Part shown: positions 44,944 through 53,899 of the stretch, in pieces
How positions within the stretch are numbered: the first letter of the stretch is position 1
Layout: each line of letters opens with the position of its first letter
Assembly: GCF_900116295.1 (NCBI RefSeq)
Contig: NZ_FPAF01000011.1
Location: forward strand, 62,001-126,000
Direction: 5' to 3'
Length of the DNA: 64,000 nt
DNA from: Bacillus sp. 103mf
GTDB taxonomy: Bacteria > Bacillota > Bacilli > Bacillales > Bacillaceae_G
The notes under the pieces: model-generated
Databases searched by the model: none
Seen by the model: only the letters and a program-made list of their open reading frames with translations
What the model was told of the DNA's origin: nothing
Translations under genes and position numbers: made by a program

Positions 44944-45124
44944 TTATATAAATACAAATAAAAATTCTTTTTAAGATGGACGAGACTATCTGGCCGTGCA
45001 TCGAAACGGTCATAGCCTATTTCTTCCACATGCAAAGTTTAAAACAAAAAGAGTAGGCGACTGCAGATCACGTTGTATTCTGCATAGCAGCGAATTATAT
45101 GTTGCTAAATCAACATGTATATAG
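44944..45124 (+). repeat. Dispersed intergenic repeat family A, copy 5 (diverged)
   Basis: TATAAATACAAATAAAAATT, then GGACGAGACTATCTGGCCGT, GCATCGAAACGGTCATAGCC, ACGTTGTATTCTGCATAGCA. It lacks the CGACATAAAAGCCC part and is the most diverged copy. An open frame across it on the minus strand is not a gene. Confidence 0.7.
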
Positions 45125-45297
45125 TATACGAAAACATCCATGGTAATAATATTATGAATTGCGTATAAACGAGTGAACAGAGATCGTATAACTATAAGAA
45201 AACGAATAGAATAAACTACTTTATAAAACAAATAGAAATCAAAAAATGCCAAAAAAATTGGCATTTTCTTTGACATAATCTTTTTTCAACAAAGTGA

Positions 45298-45326
45298 GGG
45301 GAATGGAAAAAAGTTTTCCATTCCCC
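45298..45326 (-). terminator. Intrinsic terminator of the RND exporter gene
   Basis: GGGGAATGGAAAA (45298-45310) pairs exactly with TTTTCCATTCCCC (45314-45326) around AAG. Its 3' T-run on the minus strand is weak, but a second small hairpin (AAAATGCC/GGCATTTT near 45244-45267) with TTTTTTG follows. Confidence 0.7.
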
Positions 45327-45333
45327 TATTTCT

Positions 45334-48300
45334 TTACGCTGTCTCTTCTACCTCCAAAACCGCCTTTTTCTTTGTGAATTTCCGCTTTATCATATCCATC
45401 ACATAATAAGTAGTCGGTACAATAATTAACGTTAAAAGCGTAGATGTTAATAAACCCGAAATAACCACAATGGCAAGGGATCGAGAAATGAGTCCTCCAT
45501 CAGTAAATAACGCTAGCGGCATGAGTGCTCCAATTGTAGCAAGGGCCGTCATTAAAATCGGACGGAGCCTTGTTGCCCCTGCTTCTAATACAGCTTCCTT
45601 TATAGGCATTCCTTGCTTTTCATTTTGCATAACGCGATCCATCAACACGATGGCATTCGTAACAACAATTCCAATCAACATGAGGAACCCAACAAGCGCA
45701 GGCATACCTAAAGGTTCGTTAGTCATATATAATCCAAGCAAACCACCTGTAAAAAGGAATGGCAGGGAAAATAAGATTGCAATTGGAGCTATTACATTCC
45801 CAAATGTCACTAGCATAACCATGAAGACAAGAACAACCGCGATCCCCATAGCAACAATCATATTTTGAAAGCCTTCATTCATAGCTTGCGACTGTCCCTC
45901 CGAGCGGTATTTTACTCCTTTTGGTAAATCTAGATCCTTTAAACGTTTGTCTACCTCTGCTTGAACGCCAGAAACGTTATCTGTCGTAAATCTTGCGCTT
46001 ACTTGTACATACTCTTGTTGATTCAAACGGTACAACGCAGAAGGCCCAGGCTCTTCAGAAAGTGTCGCTACATCCGACAACTTTACCTGCTGACCAAGAG
46101 GGCTCGTAATCTTTTGACTTGTAATACTTTCAATAGACGTAAGATTATCGCTTTTTAAACCTACATTCACAGAAGTCGTTTTTCCATCTAATTGTACTGC
46201 TGTAATATTTTCACCAGAGATAATTCCTCTTACAAAAGCGGCAACCATCATCGGATTCAGACCTTTTTCTGCTGCTTTTTCTTCATTAATTGCTAGATTA
46301 AGTTGCGGTTTTACTGCGGATAAGTTTGTTTTCACATTGGATAAACCTTTTATATCCCTTATCTTCTCTACAATTTTATTACCGGCATTCTCCAGGTCTC
46401 TAGCATTCCCCCCATCCACAATAAGAGCAAATTGTCCTCCTGTTATACTGATTGGTGTCAAAGTTGTTTCAATATCCGTCCCCACATTTTTCATCTTTTC
46501 TTTTACGTCTTTTTCAAAAGTTGTTACTTCTTCTTTTGTCATGTTATCCTTCAGGTCAATAGATAAACGAACCCTTTCTCCTGAAACGATCGTTTGATAA
46601 CTTTTTACACTCACTTGTTTACTAAGAATACTTTCCATATCCTTCGCCACACTGTTCGCTTTATCAAGTGAAGTTCCAACAGGCAAATCTGTTGTTAAAT
46701 TATATGAGACCGCCTTTTCTTCAGGTAGAAAGTTTTTTGGAATCATCGGCACAAGTAATAAAGATGAAGAAAATACAACGAAAGCCAAAATAAGCGTTAT
46801 GACCTTTTTCTGCATCGCCCAGCTCAGCATACGTTGATATGTTCTCTGTAACATTGTTTCTTGTGGTTCCTTATGTTCCAAACGCAATAAAAACAATTTA
46901 GCAAGAAGTGGTACAACTGTTAATGAAACAAATAACGAGAATGCAAGTGCCACAATAATTGTAATGCCAAAAGGTGCGAAGAACTTCCCAATAATTCCTG
47001 GTACGAACGAAAGCGGACCAAATACCGCCATAGTTGTGATTGTTGAAGATGTAACCGCGCCGCCAACTTCCTTAGCAGCCTCAAGAACCATGCTTTCATC
47101 ACGCTGTTTACTATTTAACGTTCTTCGGTAAATGTTTTCAATCACTACGATAGAATCATCAATTACCCGACCAACTGCTACCGCAATACCTGCCAGCGTC
47201 ATCATATTCAAACTGTATTGTAAATACTTCATTGTAATCATAGCCGCTAACACAGAAAGTGGAATCGATAATACCGCCACAATCGTAGCTCTCACATTAC
47301 GCAAAAATACAAATGTTACGATGACAGCAAATAACGTTCCAAGCAACACTTCCTTAAGCATGCTGTTAACCGATTTTTCCACCTGTTTCGAGCTATCATA
47401 CAGCTTAGTCAATTTATATCCATCTGGCAGTTGTAAATCGGATAACTTTTGATTGATTTGCTTTACAACCTCAACCGCGTTCGCTCCTGGCTGCGCTTTA
47501 ACTGATACAAGAACAGCAGGTGTATCCTTCAATCTTGTATATATCGTTTCTGTCTTACTTCCATACTCCACAGTTGCCACATCTGATAGTTTTACTGTTC
47601 GTACTTCTGTAGGACCTGGCACCATCATTTCCACATTTTTTACGTCAGTAAGTGATTTCAGTTTGAAGTCCGCTTGAACATTTAACGTTTTTTCATTTAA
47701 ATTGACCTGCCCCGCTGGAAAAGAAAAGTTGTGGGCTAAAAGTGCCTGCTTCACTACGTCATAAGTAATATTTTTTTCTTTCATTTTTTCAGCATCAAGT
47801 TTAATAGATAACTGTTTTTCCGTTTCACCGGAAACATCCACCTTACCTATATTTTCAACAGTAGACAAAGCCGTTTTAATTCGTCCGTTCACATATTGCG
47901 AAATATCAGCTTGCTTAGCATTATCTGAAGAAATGGCAAAAGTAAATACTGGCATCTGTGAAGGACTATCTTTTATAATGACAGGCTTCCCTGCCCCGTC
48001 CGGTAATTTTAGAGACGCAACGGCATTTGTTACATCTTTCTCTGCCTCATCCATTTTCCGATCCATGTCAAATCCTAAAATAGCAACTACGCTATTGCTG
48101 TGGGATTCAATATATAAATTATCGAGTTTTTGAATATTAGAGAGTGCAGTTTCTAACGGTCTCCCTATATCTTCTAACCCTTGATCTGGTGTGGCACCCA
48201 TATAAGGAACCTGTATGACTATATATGGAATATCAACATTTGGCATCTGCTCCATTTTCATCGTTTTAATAGAGTATATTCCCCCAACAACGATAAAAAT

Positions 48301-48357
48301 CATTGCAAGAAAAACAACACCTACATTTTTTAAGGAAAAGCGAATCCAAGATCCCAT
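45334..48357 (-). CDS. RND-family efflux transporter (SwrC/AcrB-like)
   Basis: A 1,007-residue, 12-TM RND permease. RND signatures are visible: GATPDQGLEDIGRPLETALS, AVGRVIDDSIVVIENIYR with the charged TM4 residues, and GIVVTNAIVLMDRV in the second half. Gram-positive members such as B. subtilis SwrC export surfactin-like lipids or antibiotics without the outer-membrane partner. No membrane-fusion protein gene is adjacent. ATG 48357 is preferred, 7 bases after GGGGG; upstream in-frame codons extend to 48393. A 19-20-residue cytoplasmic tail is charged. Confidence 0.9.
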   Translation of the reverse strand: MGSWIRFSLKNVGVVFLAMIFIVVGGIYSIKTMKMEQMPNVDIPYIVIQVPYMGATPDQGLEDIGRPLETALSNIQKLDNLYIESHSNSVVAILGFDMDRKMDEAEKDVTNAVASLKLPDGAGKPVIIKDSPSQMPVFTFAISSDNAKQADISQYVNGRIKTALSTVENIGKVDVSGETEKQLSIKLDAEKMKEKNITYDVVKQALLAHNFSFPAGQVNLNEKTLNVQADFKLKSLTDVKNVEMMVPGPTEVRTVKLSDVATVEYGSKTETIYTRLKDTPAVLVSVKAQPGANAVEVVKQINQKLSDLQLPDGYKLTKLYDSSKQVEKSVNSMLKEVLLGTLFAVIVTFVFLRNVRATIVAVLSIPLSVLAAMITMKYLQYSLNMMTLAGIAVAVGRVIDDSIVVIENIYRRTLNSKQRDESMVLEAAKEVGGAVTSSTITTMAVFGPLSFVPGIIGKFFAPFGITIIVALAFSLFVSLTVVPLLAKLFLLRLEHKEPQETMLQRTYQRMLSWAMQKKVITLILAFVVFSSSLLLVPMIPKNFLPEEKAVSYNLTTDLPVGTSLDKANSVAKDMESILSKQVSVKSYQTIVSGERVRLSIDLKDNMTKEEVTTFEKDVKEKMKNVGTDIETTLTPISITGGQFALIVDGGNARDLENAGNKIVEKIRDIKGLSNVKTNLSAVKPQLNLAINEEKAAEKGLNPMMVAAFVRGIISGENITAVQLDGKTTSVNVGLKSDNLTSIESITSQKITSPLGQQVKLSDVATLSEEPGPSALYRLNQQEYVQVSARFTTDNVSGVQAEVDKRLKDLDLPKGVKYRSEGQSQAMNEGFQNMIVAMGIAVVLVFMVMLVTFGNVIAPIAILFSLPFLFTGGLLGLYMTNEPLGMPALVGFLMLIGIVVTNAIVLMDRVMQNEKQGMPIKEAVLEAGATRLRPILMTALATIGALMPLALFTDGGLISRSLAIVVISGLLTSTLLTLIIVPTTYYVMDMIKRKFTKKKAVLEVEETA

Positions 48358-48887
48358 CTCCATTCCCCCTGTTCCCTTGTGTTTATTTATCAAACGAAAC
48401 GCTCTGACTGATATAATCTCATATAAATTGCAGTCTTTTCCCCTGATTTTGAACCATACAAAAAAACAAATTTCTAGCAGGCTTTCTTAATATACGAACC
48501 TCATATTTAAGTTTCTATTTTTACTACGACTACCACGATAATGTACAGATATAGAATATAAATCAATTTGTTTTTTAATATTTCTATATTTCTGACTTTT
48601 AAAAACAGATTCATTCTCCTTCTTTACTAAATAACTTCCTGTCATTATTAGAAAAGATTATAGCTTTCATACATTTTTTTAATAACTATCGTCAGTTCCC
48701 CCCTCTTGTCCTCCTTTTTAAATTGTAAATTTTATCCTGTAAATGTTAACCTAAATATGTACACTTTCGCTTGTTTAAGAATGTACACAATTACTCTTTC
48801 TCTTCGCTAAAATGACTCTTAATTCGATATGATTGTCCCACAATGCTAACGGCAGTGGCGTGGTGTAATAATTTTGTATCTTGGAAA

Positions 48888-48957
48888 ACTTCATCCCCCA
48901 CTGATGGTTAGTTGAACCAATCGGGCTTTTACGGGCAGTAAGACCCCCACCTTTACC
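48888..48957 (+). repeat. Intergenic repeat family D, copy 2
   Basis: CTTCATCCCCCACTGATGGT, then GAACCAATCGGGCTTTTACG and GGCAGTAAGACCCCCACC. It matches the reverse complement of 16079-16145 and also the GGGCAGTAATACTCCCACC part of family C copy 1. The rest of the 830-bp interval 48358-49184 shows no gene. Confidence 0.6.
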
Positions 48958-49184
48958 ATTGAATGAATCATATTTTGCTCACGTATATCAATTTCATAAT
49001 TCGTTAGGTTTACCAGTGCTTCTACGAATGTATGTAGCAGTAATTTTCTTTCATCAAAAAAAACATATAAAAACAAACTAAACCTATTGACTCTGATAAT
49101 TATTTTGTGATATTATAATAAATTTTACTTATCATCTTATATGTGATAGAATTAAGAAGGTTACCACATATGGAGGTGGATTAT

Positions 49185-49661
49185 TTGTTTCAAATTGGCG
49201 ATAAAATTGTTTATCCAATGCATGGAGCAGGTGTGATTGAAGGTATAGAAGAAAAAGAAATTCTAGGCGAAAAACAAAAATATTATGTAATAAGAATCCC
49301 CATTAGTAATATGGAAGTAATGATCCCCATGAAAAAAATGATCCAATCACGCATACGACTAATTGCCGATATGCTCACGTTAGAAAATGTACTACTGATT
49401 TTTCAATACGGCGAATCAGATAACTCACTCTCATGGAAGCAAAGATATACTCAAAACATGGAAAAAATGAAGAGGGGTGAAATACAAGAAGGTGCTGAAG
49501 TAGTACGTGACTTAATACGCAGAAATAAAGTAAGGGCGCTTAATACAAGTGAAAAACAAATGTTAGACAACGCACAGAAAATTTTAATTAGTGAATTGAG
49601 TTTAATTAAAGGAATTACTGAAAATCAGGCAATTGATTTGTTAAATACGAAAGTCGGCTAG
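49185..49661 (+). CDS. CarD family transcriptional regulator
   Basis: A 158-residue protein. The N-terminal Tudor-like RNA-polymerase-interacting domain is FQIGDKIVYPMHGAGVIEGI then EKEILGEKQKYYVIRIP, followed by a helical C-terminal domain typical of CarD/CdnL (RLIADMLTLENVLLIFQ..., ALNTSEKQMLDNAQKILISE). CarD proteins stabilise open promoter complexes. The start is TTG 49185, six bases after GGAGGTG; a GTG at 49143 gives an N-terminal stretch not found in the family. Monocistronic. Confidence 0.9.
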   Translation: MFQIGDKIVYPMHGAGVIEGIEEKEILGEKQKYYVIRIPISNMEVMIPMKKMIQSRIRLIADMLTLENVLLIFQYGESDNSLSWKQRYTQNMEKMKRGEIQEGAEVVRDLIRRNKVRALNTSEKQMLDNAQKILISELSLIKGITENQAIDLLNTKVG

Positions 49662-49924
49662 GTAAAGAAATCCTTTTAAAACCGGTTTGAACTTGATTTT
49701 AAATTATATAAGATACCTAAAACGACAAAATAGCCTAACATCTATTTTGTTTTTTTGCTTTATGTACCTCAATATGATATGATTACAAATACGGTTTGAT
49801 TATAGGAACATTATCCTCTAAGAAAAAATTCTTTTTCCTCTAAATGAATTATTCTCACCACTTTTTATTCTCATACTTCTAAGTATACGATGAGGTTCAT
49901 TTATCCAAGCATTGTTTTTGGATA

Positions 49925-50010
49925 TCCCGATTCATACTGGCACGGTCATCGGAGCCGTAAGGACGAAAGAGAGGTAGGGCTTTCGTTGTTTTGAGGTTTC
50001 AAAAACGATA
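49925..50010 (+). other. Possible structured RNA upstream of the dead csp gene
   Basis: The stretch has unusually high GC for the interval and mutually complementary blocks: CACGGTCATCGGAGCCGT (ACGG/CCGT) and ACGAAAG/CTTTCGT around AGAGGTAGGG. It resembles an RNA leader but matches no riboswitch class I can recall. It lies about 130 bp before the csp remnant. Confidence 0.3.
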
Positions 50011-50138
50011 ATGAACATTTACTGTTCTTATCTTCCATTTTAACGTAAAAACGATAACAAATTTAAATATATGCTTATATTTGCTTGGTTTATATAAATA
50101 AGAGACACACCTTTAGTAACATTTTAAAGGTTGTTTAT

Positions 50139-50281
50139 ATGAAAACAATCAGGACAGTAAAATGGTTTAATAGCGAAAAAGGATTTGAATGTACGAAGTA
50201 CCAAATGATAGTAATGTTACAGTAAATTGCATTCAAACAAGTTAACAGAGGTCAAAACCTAAGAATGTTGTAAAACTATAA
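50139..50281 (+). pseudogene. Degraded cold-shock protein gene
   Basis: The start MKTIRTVKWFNSEKGFE is that of a Csp protein, including VKWFNSEKGF. The frame then shifts (CTKYQMIVMLQ and stop at 50225). About 40 bases on, remnants of the C terminus appear (a run like VTVNCIQ, then QRSKPKNVVKL and a stop at 50281, against VTFEVEQ...NRGPxAVNVVKL). The middle with RNP motifs is missing or scrambled. An intact csp is at 25839-26039. Confidence 0.7.
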
Positions 50282-50290
50282 GAAAACGAA

Positions 50291-50320
50291 AAGAACATGC
50301 AGGTTAACCTGCATGTTCTT
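50291..50320. terminator. Perfect 30-bp palindrome terminator
   Basis: AAGAACATGCAGGTT and AACCTGCATGTTCTT are joined without a loop, and the minus strand continues TTCGTTTTC. It begins 3 bp after the stop of the 46-residue gene and closes the operon from the right. Confidence 0.8.
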
Positions 50321-50322
50321 TA

Positions 50323-50463
50323 TTATTCTTCTACAGTTTCATTTTCTTCTTTAATAATACCGTTATCAATAGATTGAGTATCTTTATTCTCCATACAAAC
50401 CATTGCGTGATAAACTTCTGCATACAATCCAAACACTTGGTACACACTTCCAAGAAACGGCAT
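50323..50463 (-). CDS. 46-residue protein downstream of the tubulin-like operon
   Basis: A small gene (MPFLGSVYQVFGLYAEVYHA, MVCMENKDTQSIDNGIIKEE, NETVEE). The first half is hydrophobic and may insert in or lie on a membrane; the second half is acidic. AGAGGG lies 6 bases before the ATG and a strong terminator follows immediately. It is 57 bp after the stop of the tubulin-like gene, same strand, so it may be the third gene of that operon. I do not recognise it. Confidence 0.6.
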   Translation of the reverse strand: MPFLGSVYQVFGLYAEVYHAMVCMENKDTQSIDNGIIKEENETVEE

Positions 50464-50519
50464 AAGAATCCCTCTTTTCAAAATAATACATTCCAAAGTT
50501 AAGGATTCCCTATCTTTTC

Positions 50520-53500
50520 TTAAACATTCGTTTTTGTATCTTCCTCTTCGATTTGTATATTAAGAAGATGTAACCATTTCTTATATGGTGCACTGTTAGG
50601 ATCTACAAATTCTTTTGCGTATGAGCGATTCCATAGTTGTTTTACAAATAAAGCTGCTTCTTTTTTAGCCGCTGATTCTGCACCAGTCCCGTAATAAGTT
50701 TTAAAATACTGTTCAATTTCATCCATAAGTAATCGTAATAACTCATCCGAAGTTTCTTCTAACGTTGAATCATATTTCGCTTCCTTATCATACATTAAGA
50801 TAATGTCTAAAATATTATGAACATGTTCTTTTCGAAGCCACCTTATATCTTGCGCACCTAATACAAATGAATGTGTATACAAATGTCCTCCATGTTGCAA
50901 CGCTTTTTCCTTCTCTTCTTCAAAACGAGAAATGATGTTTTCATATATAAATGGATTATGAAGCAAGGCACGGTGTAATTTATACCCTTCATTCGTTACA
51001 TTTTTCCCCATCGATTGAATAAGAGAACTTCGGCCCACTCCGTTATATTGGTAAACGAACTGACCATCTACCGCCGCAAGGCTAATCCAGCGATATATAT
51101 ATGCATATAATAAAGCGCGATTACATTTCTCATAATCTAACTTCGTTTGCGTTGCATTTAAATCTGGCATAAACGCTGGCAAATGCCAATATTTATCGAG
51201 ATGAGGCGTTAAATTTGATTTACGAATGTTTAATTTATTTACGCGGCGATAATACGCTTGAAAGTAGTCTCCCTTCTCATTCACATAACCATTTACAAGA
51301 TGTCCGGACGATAACTTCGGAAAATCTTGTAGCGATAACCCGTAATGTGCGCGATAACATACAATTTCATACGGCGAAAAAGCTTTATCAACAGTTTCTT
51401 TTTCTTGAAACATTTCTTGGAGCGCTTCTTCATTTAATTCTTGATGAACAAATGGATGAATACCCCAATATTGTAATTCACGGTGATGCGCAACTTTTGG
51501 TATAAATGGACTTGCTAGATGTAATAAATCTTCTACTTTTTCACTGACATACTCTGTCATATCACGCCTTTGAATAGCAGCTTCTTTTCGAAGCGCTTCA
51601 ATAATATTTAATTCTAGCTTATCTCTGTATCGTTCTTTTAGTTCCTTTTCACAATACGTTAAAATGTGTTTTCGATAAAAATCTTCTACTTTTTGAGATT
51701 GCCCTTCCTCCGCCCCTGCTTCCCTGCAATATTCTCGATATAAACTCATATAAATTTCAGCAGATATCTCTTTTGGCAGCACACCATTGTTTACATGGTG
51801 ATGAATATCGTTCCATATTTCTTCTTGCATTCGTTCATCTGCTAATACGTATACATTTGTTGGATTCGTTTTCCCTTCAAATTCTTTACTTCGCTTTTGA
51901 ATATCTAATAATAAATTTTCACGTGTTTCTTGTAAATTATCAAAGAAACGCTCCCAATATTGAATCATTTTATCTACAGCTTGATATAAAGATTGATACA
52001 CAAGTTCTAGCAACATTTCTTTTCGGTACTCATTTAACTTGTGTACATATTGGGTAGCGATATCTTGAAATTCTTTTCGGAATACACGCTGTTCATTATG
52101 AAATACCTTTCCAATCCACCCCTGCTGCTGTGCGAGTTCAACACGTCGAACGGCCGTTACCGTTCCTTCAATATTACTTACATTAAACTTTTTATCGTAA
52201 TTTTGAACGAGATTACGCTTTTGCTCATTATTTTCGTGCAAACGATTCATTTTCTCCGTTAACAATTTACGAATTTCATATAACATATACCTTGCAGCAA
52301 CAGGATGAACGGGATCAGTTTTCTTCAAAAACCATGTATTTAACTGATATGACTGTCCCTCTGAACCACTTGGCGTAAAACGATCTGCTTCAATTATGTC
52401 ATATACCAATGTTGTTACATGCTCATGTACACGGCTTGGGATTGCATACGCATATAACCGCACCGCATGGTCTACTCGTGCGACTTCTCCTTTCATTTGC
52501 TCGGCAATTTTCAACTTTGCAGCCGAAATTTTACACTCACGCTGCAAACGATTTAACTCTTCATCTTTTTGCACCGTACGCTGTACATAACTTTCTACTG
52601 ACTCGAGAAACAATTTTGCTTTTGATATACCGATTTTTCCACCTTCTGCCCCTTCACGTGCTTCATAGTACATTTGTTTATAAAATACATGTGCTTGTTC
52701 TGGACGAGTCGCTAAATGTTCTAAATCCTCTAAGAAACTTTTCCCTCGCTCTGGTTTTTCACGTTGCATGCCGCGGCGAACATCTTGCTCATACCGACTT
52801 TTCTTCTCTAAAAAGAGTCGATCTAAATGAAGCCATGATTCATCTAGCCCTTGTACCGCCCATCTCAAAGCACAATAACGAAGAACATTTTCATATGGAT
52901 AAATAAGTTTCGCGACTCCCGCCCCGCAATAACGGGCTTTACCATTTGAATCAGCAAGTTGCTGAATTTGATTATCTTCCTGCGCAAAATGACTCGTTGA
53001 CATTGGACTAAATAGTTGTAAATAAATCGTATTTGTCATTTGTTCCATATAGTCAGACAAGCTATTTAAATGATGTCCATGTAAATTTTCATAATCATAT
53101 AAAAAGCAATAATTATATGGTAAGTGATGTTGCATAATTGTATGATTTGTACGACCATCTTCATCCACTTGATCAGGCCTGTATTCTAACTCAATTGTAA
53201 CGCCCCCGCGGCGTGATAATTCTCCTGTAGATCCTAATGTAATAGCGTGCAATTCTTTTAATGATGCATAGCCGTTTGCTTGCACTGCTTCAAATTCTTT
53301 CCCGCTTATTGTACGCGTCTTTACGAGAGCGTCAGGAAGCAAGAAAGCGCCGCGAATTAAAATGTTGTGATGTTGTAACTTTTTCCGAAGCATTTCTCGT
53401 AAATAAAGAGCGATTTGCAAAAACATCCCTGAACCTGTACCGCCAGCTAATGATGTAATAATAATAACTCGTACACCGTACTCTGTTTTATCACTAGTGA

Positions 53501-53882
53501 CCGGAAAAATTTTCTCAATTTCCTGCCAAAACGATGTTAATTTATCCTCCTTCATTGCCGCGCGAAGTGCTAAGCGAGAAATAACTCGAAGCTGACCTGC
53601 ACCTTCTGTTAATGGTTTATCTAGTATAGTTGGATCAATCGGAAACCAGTCTGGGATTGTTGGATCTTCTGCTATATATTCGCGCGGTGTTTTACTAGAA
53701 CTCGTTTGCGTCACAAATTTACGAATATGTTGAAAATGACTTAACGTATTAATATCTGTATCAAAGACGTGCATCGCTACTTTTTTGCGCCGTTCTAGTG
53801 GAAGCTTTCGATAAATATCATGCGTAATCGTGCTGCCAATTCCTCCGAGTCCAATTAAAATTGTCGGCACTTGAAAATCCAT
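50520..53882 (-). CDS. Large tubulin/FtsZ-like protein (Tubulin_2 type)
   Basis: A 1,120-residue cytoplasmic protein. The N terminus is a tubulin-like GTPase domain: FQVPTILIGLGGIGSTITHD (residues 3-22, the nucleotide loop) and the tubulin signature GGTGSG at residues 147-152 in ITSLAGGTGSGMFLQIALYL. After about 350 residues the sequence is helical and charged to the end, unlike FtsZ, TubZ or PhuZ. It resembles the bacterial Tubulin_2 family, which has been proposed, without experimental proof that I know of, to act in membrane remodelling. ATG 53882 is preferred, five bases after AGGTGG; the frame extends to 53891. It is 17 bp downstream of the vWA gene, so the two are one operon. Confidence 0.85.
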   Translation of the reverse strand: MDFQVPTILIGLGGIGSTITHDIYRKLPLERRKKVAMHVFDTDINTLSHFQHIRKFVTQTSSSKTPREYIAEDPTIPDWFPIDPTILDKPLTEGAGQLRVISRLALRAAMKEDKLTSFWQEIEKIFPVTSDKTEYGVRVIIITSLAGGTGSGMFLQIALYLREMLRKKLQHHNILIRGAFLLPDALVKTRTISGKEFEAVQANGYASLKELHAITLGSTGELSRRGGVTIELEYRPDQVDEDGRTNHTIMQHHLPYNYCFLYDYENLHGHHLNSLSDYMEQMTNTIYLQLFSPMSTSHFAQEDNQIQQLADSNGKARYCGAGVAKLIYPYENVLRYCALRWAVQGLDESWLHLDRLFLEKKSRYEQDVRRGMQREKPERGKSFLEDLEHLATRPEQAHVFYKQMYYEAREGAEGGKIGISKAKLFLESVESYVQRTVQKDEELNRLQRECKISAAKLKIAEQMKGEVARVDHAVRLYAYAIPSRVHEHVTTLVYDIIEADRFTPSGSEGQSYQLNTWFLKKTDPVHPVAARYMLYEIRKLLTEKMNRLHENNEQKRNLVQNYDKKFNVSNIEGTVTAVRRVELAQQQGWIGKVFHNEQRVFRKEFQDIATQYVHKLNEYRKEMLLELVYQSLYQAVDKMIQYWERFFDNLQETRENLLLDIQKRSKEFEGKTNPTNVYVLADERMQEEIWNDIHHHVNNGVLPKEISAEIYMSLYREYCREAGAEEGQSQKVEDFYRKHILTYCEKELKERYRDKLELNIIEALRKEAAIQRRDMTEYVSEKVEDLLHLASPFIPKVAHHRELQYWGIHPFVHQELNEEALQEMFQEKETVDKAFSPYEIVCYRAHYGLSLQDFPKLSSGHLVNGYVNEKGDYFQAYYRRVNKLNIRKSNLTPHLDKYWHLPAFMPDLNATQTKLDYEKCNRALLYAYIYRWISLAAVDGQFVYQYNGVGRSSLIQSMGKNVTNEGYKLHRALLHNPFIYENIISRFEEEKEKALQHGGHLYTHSFVLGAQDIRWLRKEHVHNILDIILMYDKEAKYDSTLEETSDELLRLLMDEIEQYFKTYYGTGAESAAKKEAALFVKQLWNRSYAKEFVDPNSAPYKKWLHLLNIQIEEEDTKTNV

Positions 53883-53899
53883 GTGAACCACCTTCCTAT

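Noticed and set aside
45010-45276. 88-codon frame on the minus strand
   Set aside because: It runs through repeat family A copy 5 and the hairpin after it, has no ribosome site and a low-complexity hydrophobic product.
49925-50010. Known riboswitch (glmS, c-di-GMP, guanidine, M-box)
   Set aside because: Consensus strings of these classes were compared from memory and none fits; listed as unassigned structure.
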